A stretch of DNA of 64,000 bases from positions 110,335 to 174,334 of the forward strand of contig JABYQS010000076.1 of the NCBI GenBank assembly GCA_022592435.1, read 5' to 3'. This document shows, one piece after another, positions 1 through 11,622 of this stretch. The notes beneath the pieces were generated by a model that was given only the letters and a program-made list of their open reading frames with translations, had not been told where the DNA came from and ran no database searches. A program made the translations under genes and the position numbers. How positions within the stretch are numbered: position 1 is the first letter of the stretch; each line of letters begins with the position of its first letter. The DNA is from Cerioporus squamosus (Eukaryota; Basidiomycota; Agaricomycetes; Polyporales; Polyporaceae).

Positions 1-441
1 AGGCGGCGGCGGTGGCGGCGAAGTCGGAGCTAAATCCGGGGTCGACGCCGTTTGCGCCGCGCGGGGCGGTTGCGTCGGGGGTTGTGGGTGGGCCGGCGAG
101 GATGGCTGCGTGATTGTGTGTGGTGGGTAAGGGGCCGACTGCGAGGTGAGGAGGTGCGGGCGGGGGTTGGGGAGATTGGATGAGCACGCTCAAGATCTAC
201 TTCGGCTGGCTTAGACAAACGACGTCTGCATGTTGTGCTTGCCTCCCGCATTGTATGTTTTAGATGGTTGTTCTGTATCGATTGCACCATTCATTAGCAG
301 TTTCATGTCCATAACTTATCATCATCATGCCTCTCGTAAACCACACGTTATGACGCCGAGCTCGAGATGCAATCAATGTGTATGCGGAAGTAAGATGAAG
401 GAGGATATTATACAACACGAAAGGACAACCACGCAGGCCTC
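1..441. other. Left edge, no supported gene
   Basis: This stretch lies 3' of the Enp2-like gene. Short open frames occur on both strands but show no recognisable family, splice structure or conserved motif. It probably holds the 3' UTR of the Enp2 gene and the edge of a neighbouring gene that is mostly outside the window. Confidence 0.4.
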
Positions 442-3121
442 TCACATTCGCCTGAACGTATTTTTGCTCCCACTCCGCATGCCCTGTCGCCGCTTCGTCC
501 GCCCCCGCCTCTCCGCCTCGCTCATCACAACCTCCGGGTCCTCTCCGCCCTTCTCCATGCCCGCCCCGAACACCTCCACCCCCTTCCTCTTGGGCTCCTT
601 GCCCTTGCCCACCTTCGGCGTCTTCCCCTCGTAGTCGTCGTAATCCGCCCCAGTCGAGCTCGTCCTCGGGACAAACGTCATCTCCACCCCGCCGTCCGCC
701 GTGTGTCGCACCGCGGCCGAGCCGGGTTCTCGTTCCCGCTCCTTGCCCTTCGACGAGCCGAGCTGCGAACGCCGCTGGCCAAACGTCGCGTTCTTGTCCA
801 CTGCGCGCCCGCCCCGCGAGTCCTGCGCCTGCAGGGGCACGAGTCGCACCTTGGGGTCGCGCCGGACGGGGGGCTCGCGCACGCGGTTCCGGAACGCGGT
901 GCGAGCGGCCATGCGTGTGCGGATGTCGTCCTGCCAGAGCTCTGCAACGAACAGACGTGAACACCGGTCTCGAGACGGAATATGGATGGGACGGTGAAGA
1001 CTTACTGCCAGCATCGTCGCTGTCTGCGCTCTCGCTGCCGCTCTTGCCGCCCTCGCTCTCGTCGTCGCTCTCGCTGAGCGGGTCCGACGAGGCCTTGTCG
1101 CTCTCCTCCTCTTCCTCCTCGACGGCGGTCTTGCCCCGGGGCCGGCCCGCATCGCGGGTCTGTCGCTGCGCGACGGAAGACGGGTTGAGCAGCGCGAACT
1201 CCCTGCTGCTCTCGTCGACCTGGAACTCGGGGTCCTGGAACACAGCCGCGAAACGCGGGTCGCTGAGCAGGGTGACTTTGCCCTCGCCACCTGCGCCCTT
1301 CCTCGTCCACCTCCATCGCGTGCTCTCTTCCGCTTCCGCCTCTTCTTCCTCTGCTCCCTCTTCCGCCTCGGCGGCACGCGTCTTCGCCTTCTTTGCGGCC
1401 TTGCGCTCCTCCTTCTTCCTCTGCCGCTCCTCCTCCCTCTTGATCTTCTCCGCGAGCGCCTTGTTGACCTTGACACCCCCCGCGCCGTCCTTGCGCGACC
1501 GGATGCGCGTCTCCGCGAGCTTGTCCATCTTCTCCTGCACCATGCGCTCGCGGTGCTCGGCGTACGCGTACGGGTTCGCGATCACGCGCGCGGCGTCGTA
1601 GAGCTGCAGCGAGACGAAGTAGCCGTGCATGTACGGCTTGAGCGCGGGTGTGCCGACGAGGTGGTCCAGGCCGAGTCTGTCGCAAGTTCAGTATGGGGCA
1701 CGTGGGCCAGAGTGGGGCAACGTACTTTGCGAGCTCGGCACGGTCGATGAACTTGTAGTCCTGGTAGGCCGTGCGGGCCGTCTGGTCCTCCATCTCCTCG
1801 GTCAGGTTCTCGAGGAAGCTGCACCATTTCGGTGCAGGCCCCAGTTGGGGGATGAAGTAGGTGGTCATCTTGATGCCCTCGTTGGCAAGCAGCATGAGGC
1901 CAGTCCCAGGTATGTGGTGAACGTCGTTGATGTCGTTCGCAGGCGTGATGGATGTAAAGTTAGACTCGGGCTATATAGGACACACCATGAGCATGAAGAA
2001 TGGGGTACGCACTGATGTCTATGGACGTACGTATTGCGGTTCCAGATCTTGATGACCTTCCTGTCCGCACTGAGCAGATAACCCTCGCCAGCCATCCGGC
2101 TACCACCCTCTATCCAGACACATTCTTTACGGGCAGCCCGTAACCCTGGTCCTTTATTGCCAGATGGCGCGCAGACCGGATATCGTACAGAAGTGTGTGT
2201 CCTGTCGACGTACCAACAGCGTACGACAGCCCATCCGGTCTTGACGCGATCGCCGTAACGGAAAGCGGCGCTGGTCGCGAACCGTCGTCGATCCCGGGTA
2301 AGGTGGGGATGGCCATAGAGTTCATAGGCATGAGTCTGTCGCGCGGTAAGTGCAGGATGCCCACTCGCGAGCGCGAGCGCGGGTCCCAGAACTCGACTGT
2401 GCCGTTCCCCTCGACTCCGAACGCGAATAGCTGGTGTGCGGGGTTTATGTCAATTGTGTTAACACCGGCGATGTCCTCACCGCCCTCGCCCTGCAGGACA
2501 AGCGGGTTGAGGAAGCGGCCTTGGTCGAGGTTCAGCCGGAAGACTTCTGGGCCGGAAGCGGCGAAGAGGGCGTCGCAGGAGGGGAAGTGGTATGCAAGTG
2601 CACGGCCGAAACGGGGTATGCGCGTGCGGTAGTGGAAGCCACCCTGCGTATGCAGCTCGACGGAACGATCGCTTTGTAGGTGTATTGACTTTGTCCAGTC
2701 ATCCGAGAGCATCTAAGGAGGCGGGGACGTGAGCCATAAATCTCCCGCCGGAGATGGGATGCGGACACTGGGAACAAGAAGACTCACTCACAACAAAGTC
2801 GACGTTCTCTGCATCCGTATGCCGCTCGAACTTGAGCGAGAGTTGATCCAGGTCCCATACGCGTATTTGCGGCTTGTACGTCCCCGTCGCGATCGCATGG
2901 TGCCCGTCTCGGGTGGTCTTCACTTTGTTGCTTGCCTCGGGGAAGTCGAAGTCCTGGATGAGCTCAATGGTGCCCTCCACATGCTCCCTGATCGCCCTCT
3001 TCCCCTTCCCCTTAGCCTCCCGTTTGCGCGTAAGCCAGTCCGGAAGTGCGGATGAAGACCCGGATGCCTCTCCGTTGACGGTGTAGACCTTCACCGCTCC
3101 AGGATCAACAGGTGCGCCCAT
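442..3121 (-). CDS. ENP2: Enp2/NOL10-like WD40 nucleolar protein (one frameshift)
   Basis: Nucleolar WD-repeat protein of the SSU processome, needed for pre-18S rRNA processing and 40S assembly. Five exons on the minus strand: 3121-2792, 2712-2027, 1970-1726, 1676-1006, 941-442, about 810 aa (family 690-710). Family signatures in order: ELIQDFDFPE and TGTYKPQIRVWDLDQLSLKF near residues 55-100, RIPRFGR, EVFRLNLDQGRFLNPL, LPVKNV, LSADRKVIKIWNR, LGPAPKWCSFLENLTEEM, YMHGYFVSLQLYDAAR, then a charged Lys/Glu-rich tail with FQVDESSREFALLNP, as in Enp2 NUC153-like regions. The start ATG at 3121 begins MGAPVDPGAVKVYTVNG, equivalent to the yeast/human N-terminus. Inside exon 2, near 2117-2122, the frame slips by one missing base between LPVKNV and WIEGG; protein similarity continues on both sides, so this is either a sequencing indel or a recent lesion. 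Head-to-head with the acyl-CoA synthetase. Identity is confident. Confidence 0.9.
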
Positions 3122-3940
3122 TGTTTCCTCCTGCAGAAGCTGTAGAGCAAGGAACTAGTCGGAGTACCAGGACAAAGCAAAGCAGAACGAGTGACAAGTA
3201 AGAGGGAGTGCGCAAGTTTCGGAGGCAAGCAACTTGTGCAGGGCACACATGAGCGCTTACCAAAATTTGGGACAAAGACACGTGGGCGTGGCTGTGCGCG
3301 GATTGAATCCGTAGCGCTCGGAGAGGGAAGGCAGACTGCTCTACCCTGCTCTACCGGACTGCTAGCAAGCTGATATGAGACCCTCGTAAGTCTCATCGGA
3401 AAGAGGTTATGTAAGGTCGTCTCAGTTGCAGAATGAAGTACGACCCGGTAAGTTAGTGGTACGTAAGTAAGTAAACGAAGACCGTCCGTCTGCTTCTACC
3501 CAGCCTCTAGCTTGAGCCTCTTCCTCGCGCAAATCCCACTTTATAACCGTACTACACCGTGTGTAGAGCACACCCTTCCCGCTGTGTCCGGACGGCCGAC
3601 AAACATTGGCCGATCGTGATGGACGAGTCCGACTTGCTTGAATGCAGGCGAGTGTTCCTTGGGCCCTCAGGAATGCATACGTCGGTGCACGGCAACCGTT
3701 TTTCGCATCAGTGACCCACGTAAATACACGTTGTGATTCGTAGCCGATTCGGTCATCCGTGTCCCTTCGCACTCCATGCGATTGCATAAAACTAAAGGCC
3801 TATCGTCTGAGAACAGCTGTAACCGCCACGGTCACCTGGTCCCCCTACGAGCGCGACCCCGCCATACGGGGTACTACTAGCAGCCACCCGAGAGTGCACC
3901 ATTCTACCCGCCATTTCCCCACGCAACTGGCCAACGATGC
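3122..3940. promoter_or_regulatory. Divergent intergenic region Enp2 / acyl-CoA synthetase
   Basis: About 0.8 kb between two genes transcribed away from each other. It must hold the Enp2 promoter and the 5' end, including a probable short first coding exon, of the acyl-CoA synthetase. I see no clear TATA box or other named site. In-frame sequence upstream of 4007 is open back to a TAG at 3878 but has no ATG. Confidence 0.5.
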
Positions 3941-6458
3941 GTAGAATCCATCTGCGACCCGGGCTGCTCTGAGACGGTTGTCGACGACGACATCACCGAC
4001 ACCCCGGTGACACCGCTGACGCTCTCCGAAGTCGCGGGTCCCAAGGAACCCCCTCTCGTTACCAAGACCCTACCAGCCTACTTTCGCGACGACATACTCG
4101 GGGTACATGCTAACCGTCCCGCTCTTATTGCGCGCCAGGAGAAGGCGAGGCCATACGGAGGCCCACTCGGCCACAACCTCGGAGACACCCCGCACCTGGC
4201 GTGGGACTTCGCCGAGTTCGATCGACACATACAGGCCCTCGCGCGGGGGCTGCTGGACCTGGGCGTGAAGAAGGGAGACAGGGTCGGGGTCATCATGGGC
4301 AACAATAGGTGCGTTGCCGTCTATCATTGCGTAGCGCAGGGCACGTAATGGACGTCGAACAGTGCGTACGCATGCCTGCAGTGGGCGTGCTCGAGTATAG
4401 GCGCGATTCTCGTCACTCTCAACCCTGCGTACCGCCTGCCAGAGCTGGTGAACACCCTTAGCCTCGTGGGCGTAAGCCACCTTTTCGTCGTTCCTCGCAT
4501 CCGGAGCTCGGCGTACGTCCGCATGCTATGCGAGGCGTTCCCCTCCATCGCGAGTGCGCACCCTGGGCAGATCCAAGAGGAAGCCCTGCCCGCTCTCCGG
4601 CATCTGGTTGTTGTCGACAACACTGGGGACCTGAAGCAATTCGAGCATGAGCTGCAGGACGTCAAGCCTGCTGTGGACTTTCGTGAGGTGCTCGTCTGGC
4701 GGGAAGACGCCGTGGAGAAGCGCAGGGTCGAAGAGATCACGGACATTTTGGAGGTGGATGATGTGATCAACCTGCAGTTCACTAGGTAGGTGACCTGCTG
4801 CTCGTGGTGAGCGTTTACTCAACGTAGATCTCAGCGGGACGACCGGCGCACCGAAAGCAGTATCAGTACGTCACCAAGAACGACCCAAGTACGACCACCG
4901 AGCTCACTCGTGTGCCTCTAGTTAACGCACCACAACCTCCTGAACAACGGCTTGGCAATCGGGCGCTGCATGCGCTTAACCCCAGCGGACATTCTCTGTA
5001 CGAGACCTCACTTCCTGTCCTCGGGACTTCTGCGCTGACACCGGCATAGGCAACGTCCCTCCATTATTCCACTGCTTTGATGAGTATTCTCAGCGCGTGT
5101 GGGCCATGCCTCTCAGCTGACATTCTTTGCGGCGATTACGCCTCGTTCTAGGTAACTTGGCAGCCTGGACGCACGGCACTTGCATAGTCTACCCCTCCGA
5201 GATCTTCCACCCGCCTTCAATAGTCGACGCTGTCACTGAGGAGCGATGCACGGCACTGCACGGCGTACCGACGCATTTCCTTGGGGTTCTGGCGGAGGTC
5301 CAGCGACGGACAGAAGAGGGACAGCACGTCGATACACGCAGTCTCCGGTTAGTGGCCTGTGCAATCGACCGCGCTGCGCCGGTGTTTATGCGACCACAGG
5401 ACCGGCATCGCAGCAGGCTCACCTATCCCGATTGACCTCATGAAGCAGCTCATTGAGAAACTCAACTTGACGGAACTAACGGTCGCATACGGCATGAGTG
5501 CGTACGTCCCTTCTACCCGCGCACGATTCCTGGCTGACTTCGACTTGTCGTAGCGGAGACGAGGTATGGAAGTGACGTTCTGCATCCGCTTCGGCCGGTT
5601 GACTGGGTCATCGCAGCCCCGTCTCCTTCCAGACTACACCCGACGATCCTATCGTGAAGCGCGTGGAAACCGTGGGGAAGGTCCTCCCGCACGTCCGCGC
5701 CAAGGTTGTCGACCTCGAGGGAGAGGTTGTTCCGGTGGGCAAGCCGGGCGAGCTGCTCGTTGCAGGCTACCCTCTCCAGAAGGGGTACTGGAACGACGAG
5801 GAGCAGACCAAGCGTGTCATGCAGCGAGACGCCGAGGGTACACTGTGGATGCACACCGGTGATGAGGGTATCATGGACGAGGAAGGCTATCTGAGAAGTG
5901 AGCGAATGGTCTTCAATCGCGGCCGTACTCAGAGCTAACGTCGGTGCAGTCGTCGGCAGAATCAAGGACATCATCATCCGCGGCGGAGAGGTGAGCTTGA
6001 GAACTGCTCCAGTTGTGCGGGTTCGCTGACCGTGTACTCCCACAGAACCTGTTCCCCGTGCAAATTGAGAACGTCCTGACTGCGCATCCCGAAATCCGGG
6101 AGGCTGCCGTAGTTGCCGTGCCGGATCCGAAGTACGGAGAGGTGGTCGGCGCGTGGCTTGTGCGGGAGCCTCACACGACTGCCATCACGAAGGAGCTGGC
6201 CCGCCGTGTGGTGGCGGAGGGCATGAATCCACAGGTGCGTTTTTCATACCCGGTCTTCGAAGCTGTTGTTGTCCGCTGACCGCTCGCTCGCCTTGGCACC
6301 AGAACGCGCCGGCTTGGGTATGGTTTGTTGGCGAAGATGACACGCCAAGTGAACTGCCGAAGACAGCGAGCGGCAAGGTGCAAAAGCACATCCTGCGAGA
6401 CTGGTCCAAGAAACTGGCGGGGGAGGGCGTCGGGCGTGTCTCGTCCGACAATCGGTGA
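3941..6458 (+). CDS. ACSF2/FadD-like medium-chain acyl-CoA synthetase
   Basis: ATP-dependent fatty-acid:CoA ligase of the ANL adenylating superfamily, closest in motif order to ACSF2. Exons from the first certain codon: 4007-4308, 4363-4785, 4835-4865, 4922-4997, 5050-5079, 5140-5347, 5400-5497, 5554-5563, 5617-5897, 5950-5990, 6046-6234, 6303-6458; joined they give 614 codons without any frameshift. Visible motifs: P-loop SGTTGAPKAVS split over the intron at 4785/4835, LFHCFG, AAGSPIP, the A5 motif YGMTETSPV built from a 10-nt exon, TGDEG, IVGRIKDIIIRGGEN and the catalytic-lysine motif PKTASGKVQKHILRDW at the C-terminus. No C-terminal SKL peroxisomal signal (ends SSDNR). The intron 5080-5139 reads AT...AC. 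The true ATG is not in frame between the upstream stop and 4007, so at least one short 5' exon is unplaced; the start given is therefore nominal. Confidence 0.85.
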
Positions 6459-7124
6459 CTTGGAAGAGGTAACGGGCCCGGGGCAGGCTAACGTGTTGTT
6501 GACAACAGGCTATCGTTTGATTTTCTGCTTGCTGGATCTCGGATTTTGTATAAGATGCACACTAACAGCTATGACGACACGAGAAGGGTGGAGTTCGGTG
6601 ATAGTATGAGGGTGCACTACAGAGCGCAGTGACCGAGTCCATGAGGTAAGAACGAGTGTGACCGGGGTGCAGCTGCCTTGCAATCTTCTCTTCGCGTCAA
6701 ACGGGGTCCTGATAACAGACGAGGCGATGACGCAGCGCGTCGCCCTTTGCGCCCGAACTCTGCAGAAACTCGTGGTCTTTGCCCGCATGCGGAAGGTACG
6801 CGTCCTGTCACAGGTCACGAGCGCGACGCGCGCATGCCATCCCGGGAAAGAGTCGCCACCAATCGCCCGGCACTTGGCCGCCGGATTGCCGAAGGGAGGT
6901 CCTATGATGTCACGGCCCGGGGGAGGACACGGACGAGCGAGTGGACGAGCGCATGCGCGCAAAATCTACGCCCTTCACATTCTTCTTTGGGTGGCGCCGC
7001 TTCACGGCCAGATAAAGATCAGCTGCATAAAATCGTCCCTGCAACTGCCACTGCGCGAGCATCTTGCTTTCTACCCTCACCATCGCATCTTACCTCCTCG
7101 TCGCTGCCCATCCCACTGCCCAAC
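6459..7124. other. Intergenic, tandem genes
   Basis: About 0.67 kb between two plus-strand genes. The last 100 nt before the dehydrogenase ATG are pyrimidine-rich (CTTTCTACCCTCACC), as usual for fungal transcript leaders. No gene seen. Confidence 0.5.
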
Positions 7125-8503
7125 ATGCCCGAAGGAACGATGAAGGCGCTCTACTACAGCGAGGTACGTCTTCTTTGTCTAGATTCGTGACGCATATATC
7201 GACATCTCGTCATCGCTTTATCTAGCCCCATAAGTTCGAGATCAAGCAGGTCCCCATTCCGAAGTGCGGTGATGACGATCTGCTTTTGAAAGGTATGTTC
7301 TTCCTCACCGGAGGCCTGGATTCTGCTCAATCTGCAAGCATATAGTCACCCTGTGCGGTATGTGCGGCACGGACGCACACATCCACGAGGGAGAGTTCAT
7401 TGCAAAGTTCCCGGTATGTCGTCGGAGGCAGCTTACCACTCCCTGTAGTCACAACTCACGTCACTCTCCGCAGCTCATTCCCGGACACGAAGCGATTGGC
7501 AAGGTCGTCGAGAAGGGCAAGAACGTGAAGGACTTTGAAATCGGTGACCGTATCGTCGCCGATGTGGGCATCTCTGTGCGTCTCTTCGTTTATGACATGT
7601 TCCTGTATATGCTGACGTCATGTGGCTGCAGTGCAACAATTGCTTCTACTGCAGGCGAGGCAACCCCGTCCTTTGCGAGAACTTCCACGCTCGTGGTGTC
7701 ACCCTGGACGGCGGCTTCGCCGAATACATCGTCTACCACCAGAGCAAGTGCTACAAGATCCACAACCTCACGGACGAGGAGTCAACACTACTCGAGCCTG
7801 CTGCATGCGCAATTCACGGTCTCGACAAGCTCAACCCCCCCGTTGGCGTTGACGTCCTCATGCTTGGAGCCGGTCCAACCGGTCTCATCCTATCTCAGCT
7901 GCTCAAGCTGAACGGTGCGCACCGCGTGGTCCTTGCCGCGAACAAGGGCATCAAGATGGACATCGCGAAGAAGCTCAACGCTGCAGACGAGTACATCGAG
8001 CTCGACAGGCAGAACCCCGATGCTCAGTGGGAGCAGCTCAAGAAGGACAACCCGTACGGCTTCGACATCGTCGTTGAGGCCACGGGTGTCGAAAAGGTCG
8101 CTCAGAACAGCATCAACTATGTCCGTCGCGGCGGTACGATTATGATCTACGGCGTTTACGAGAACAAGGCCCTGCTCCACTGGCCTCCTTCGAAGATCTT
8201 CGGAGATGAGATCAGGGTATGTCCGTCCTCTCCAGACCGCGAGGACTATGCTGAACGTCATCTGTCAGATCATTGGCTCGTTCTCGCAAGCGCACTGCTT
8301 CCCTCGTGCAGTCGCATACCTGGACGGCGGCAAGGTCAAGGTCAATGGCATGGTATGTCACATCCTCGGCGCTGAGTAGCGAGTTCGTTGCTGACGCCGT
8401 GCTCGTTCGTTAGGTCACGGATGTCTTCAAGCTCGACGACTTCCAACAAGCACTGGACAAGATGAACAGTCGTGGTGCCCTCAAAATCGCGATTAAGCCC
8501 TAA
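7125..8503 (+). CDS. Zn-dependent medium-chain dehydrogenase, D-arabinitol/polyol dehydrogenase-like
   Basis: NAD(P)-dependent oxidation of a polyol or secondary alcohol; best resemblance in layout is fungal D-arabinitol dehydrogenase (ARD1 type) and sorbitol dehydrogenase. Seven exons: 7125-7163, 7226-7292, 7346-7413, 7474-7575, 7632-8216, 8269-8352, 8414-8503; 344 aa, typical for the family, no frameshift. Catalytic zinc ligands are in CGMCGTDAH and the IPGHE motif; the structural-zinc loop has four cysteines in [15 protein letters not shown]; the Rossmann glycine motif is GAGPTGL near residue 170. The start [13 protein letters not shown] is the first ATG after the leader, with an intron after codon 13. 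Substrate (arabinitol, xylitol, sorbitol) is inferred only. Convergent with the downstream DUF155 gene. Confidence 0.85.
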
Positions 8504-8828
8504 CTTTGCTGCTCGATGTCGAAGTCGTAGGATTGGAAGTGACTTGGCGTTGTACTGCCTAGAGTAATCACCACAATGTATCATTATCGCCCCGTTGTAC
8601 TTAATGTCCTTGAGTGTGTATATACCCTTTGGTCCCGATGTTTGTGTGCGCGCGAGGTTATCGGAAACAACGAGAATGCAAGTGTATTATGGTTGAAAGT
8701 CCAGGATCCTAGAACAGACATGACTACCTGAGTGGCGTGCAGTGTGATCGTGCGATGCCGCATTATGAGCGAGGCGTGCATAACGTGCTTCGAAACCGAG
8801 GAGATAGTGTCGGTCGATCCGTCGTCTT
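8504..8828. other. Convergent 3' intergenic region
   Basis: About 325 bp between two convergent stop codons, holding both 3' UTRs. No gene or RNA recognised. Confidence 0.5.
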
Positions 8829-11180
8829 CTACGAGAAGAGGTCGACGAGGATCGTGATGATACCGAGAACTGTACGATCGCAGGAGATCTCGTTCAATAC
8901 AGGCCCGACGATCGAGAGACGGAGGTTACGCACCGATCTCGACGGCAATGAGCGCGATGACGATCTGCTCGAGGCGTTCGGCATGCCGACTCGTGACCGT
9001 CTCCTTGAGCAGCTGGAGCATGTCCTGAAGGACTTCCACGCGGGAGTTAAGGAGGTCGATGCGCTGGGGTATCTCTAGGTAGCTGCGGGCGGCGTCGTAT
9101 AGTGGTTGGAGGTCGGGGTATGTCCAGAAGACCTCCTGCGCGTGTGGAGAGTGGTTAGTGGCCGCGTTCGCATGGTTGGACGGTGCACGTAGTACGTACC
9201 GGCGAGTCCAAGACTGAGCCAACGGAGTTGATATTCGTGCGGAGGAGGAACAGCTCCCCGATCTTCCGCATGATCTCCTTATGGTTCATGTCAATCTTAC
9301 CGGTCTCGCTGATGATCTCAGGGATGTCCTTCGTCTCCTCGATGGTGGTCGAGATGAGGTTCTCGAACTGTGAGCATAGTGTGAGGATGTCTGGTCAACG
9401 AGGACGACGCGGACGAGCACAACGCACCAATGATATCTTCACAGACTGCGCGAGCGCGTGCGACAGCGAGAGTTTCGTCCTGTCGCGGACCGCGTCAGAC
9501 CGTCATGACGGGTGCTTAGGGTCGCGAACTCACATGTAGCTCGAACCCTTGCGTAGCGTGATCACATCGTTGTATATGCTAACGTACGTCGAAGATGAGC
9601 AGCCGCTCCGGCGACGATCGAGGGCAGGCGCACATACCGACTGTAACTCGCATAATAGAAGTTGAGATCCTCCATTTCGACGTCCTGCGGCGCTGAAGAA
9701 GGGGTCAGTGCCTTCCCTGTGCGCGCGTCGACGCCACAAGGCCGCGACTCACCTAACCGCTCGACTTCGAACCGCTTCCTGTAGGTAGCGTGAGCCCGGG
9801 GCCTGCGAACGACCGTACAAAACGCGCTTACAATGACGAGAGGAACCGCTTCTCTTGCGCTTCGGTCATGCCCCAGATGACGACCGTGCCGTACTCGAAG
9901 ATGAAGATTTCTGCCTCGGTAGGTGTCTCTGAGAACTTGCTCCTCTTTTTGCTCCTCCCCCCGTCCACCTGCTGCTGCTCGGCTTCTGTACCTGGCTCGC
10001 CGTCTTGAGACGCCTCAGGTACGAGCTCTGGCACGCCGAGCAGGTCCCCCGTTCTACTCTGGTGAGAAGACGCGGTCTGGAAGCGAACGCGTGACTGCGT
10101 CGAGGGTTGGTTCGAGGTGGAAGAGGGCGGCTCATATACGTATGGGGTATAAATCACGTCGACTATGATTCGGGGGTTCGTGTGGTAGGACCCTCGGCGC
10201 GCATTGAAGAACTTCATCAATTCAGGAAAGCGGTACGAGCTGTACAAGAGGCGTCAGCTTTCGTTCATGATACATGCATCCCACAAAACCAGTAGTTTGA
10301 CGGCATAGAGTGAAACTGGAAGGATATGTGCATTGTGAGGATGCAGCTAAGTCGTCATTGAACCATCCATGTACGGACTCTCTCGATGCCGTCTTAACTT
10401 ACGTCACCGCTGACTGGCCATAGGGACACTGTACACGGGCATGCCTGGAGGCATATCTGTGTCCCTTGGCCAGTACAAGGTTGCTTCATGCTCGTAGCGG
10501 AACCATTGGCACGTCATGCACTCCTGACTAACGTCCGCGCATCTTCGCAAATGAACGTGAAACTTCTTCCGACACCCAGACCGTGGCTCTCACTCAAGTG
10601 ACGACGGCTGAATAGTGAAAGTCCACATTCTCATGTGAAGAGAGAGAGCTGAAGTGTCCATCTGCGGTTCCCCGTGCCGAATTGTAAACTCTCGAGAGCT
10701 TTATGTGAGACGTACCTGGCAGTTGCATATGCAGTCACCCGAGGGAGGGATTTGGCCTTCTTTTTGGTCAGGCGAAGCGCATCTCTGCGCGCCGTCCCAG
10801 CGGGAATAAGGTCAATCTGATTGTACACCTGTCGAGAGAGAACGAAGTGGAACACCACGCGGTAAGATTCGAGACCGCTGCGAGGACGGCTTCCGCCAAC
10901 GACCACTCACCTCGACGTCTTCGGGCTCCGTGTCCTCATCAACCTCCTCTTCCTCGCTGTCGGCCAGCGTGCCGGACCCTTCACCGGCCTCATCTGCTGC
11001 TCTTGGGGGTGGTGGGGCTTGTGCAGGCTTGTCCTTCTGCAAAACGGGTTCGGCATGCTCGGGCAGGACTTTCAGCTTCCCCGCCACTTTCGTAGACCGG
11101 TTGGCGCCGCGCGCCTTGGACTCTCCGGCATTCGTCCCAGGCAATGCTGGCGGTTTGGGGCCTGGTTGGCTGGCAGACAT
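8829..11180 (-). CDS. RMND1/Rmd8/Sif-family protein (DUF155)
   Basis: Membrane-anchored member of the RMD1/RMD8/RMND1 family (DUF155); human RMND1 supports mitochondrial translation, yeast relatives are needed in meiosis, so the exact role here is inferred. Ten exons: 11180-10911, 10828-10716, 10239-9832, 9778-9753, 9692-9638, 9578-9534, 9479-9428, 9367-9200, 9135-8934, 8869-8829; 459 aa in one frame. The N-terminal ~90 residues are Ala/Pro/Glu-rich; then IPAGTARRDALRLTKKKAKS and LPRVTAYATA, a signature of the family; then IFIFEYGTVVIWGM, ERLAPQDVEMEDLNFYYA, and KLSLSHALAQSVKISLFENL. The C-terminus is a single hydrophobic helix IALIAVEIVLGIITILVD, the usual membrane anchor. Intron 10715-10240 is 476 nt, about nine times the local norm. 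Start ATG at 11180 shares a 442-bp divergent promoter with the J-protein gene. Confidence 0.87.
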
Positions 11181-11622
11181 GTTTCGGGCAGCGGCGGCGA
11201 GGGCAGATCAAACGTGTGGGCGAGCGAAGTGGGCACACGGTGACGGACAGCAGGGAAGGACGCGAAGGACCGGCAAGCCGGTATGATCTCATACCCACAA
11301 ACGCCCACGGGGTTACCGCGGCTACTTACCCGTGTTCTTATTGAGTTCTTATCGCGATTGAGTCTCCTATTGAGAGATTAACGCACCATACTTGTGGGAA
11401 GTAAGTAACTATCAATAGCGGATAACTCACACGTTAGAAGGATCATTAATCAGTGCTATGTCGGGCCATTACGTCCTTGCATATTGCGAACCCCAATTCC
11501 AGGGCTTGTTCTGCATCCTGCACCTGCTCGTCGCCTCTTCTTGCTTTCTCCTCTCACGAGCTCTTCCTGATGCCCGCCTGCTGAAGAAGGAACCAGCACG
11601 CTGAACCGCGAATCGTCTGAAG
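11181..11622. promoter_or_regulatory. Divergent promoter, DUF155 gene / DNAJC11-like gene
   Basis: A 442-bp gap between two head-to-head genes, both with mitochondrial-type products, so it must carry both promoters. Contains a near-palindromic AT-rich patch around 11340-11440 (GAGTTCTTAT, CTATTGAGAG, CTATCAATAG). No canonical TATA box that I can assign with certainty. Confidence 0.5.

Noticed and set aside
915..1601. 228-codon plus-strand ORF
   Set aside because: It is the antisense shadow of the acidic Lys/Glu-rich tail of Enp2, which is supported by homology and splice sites.
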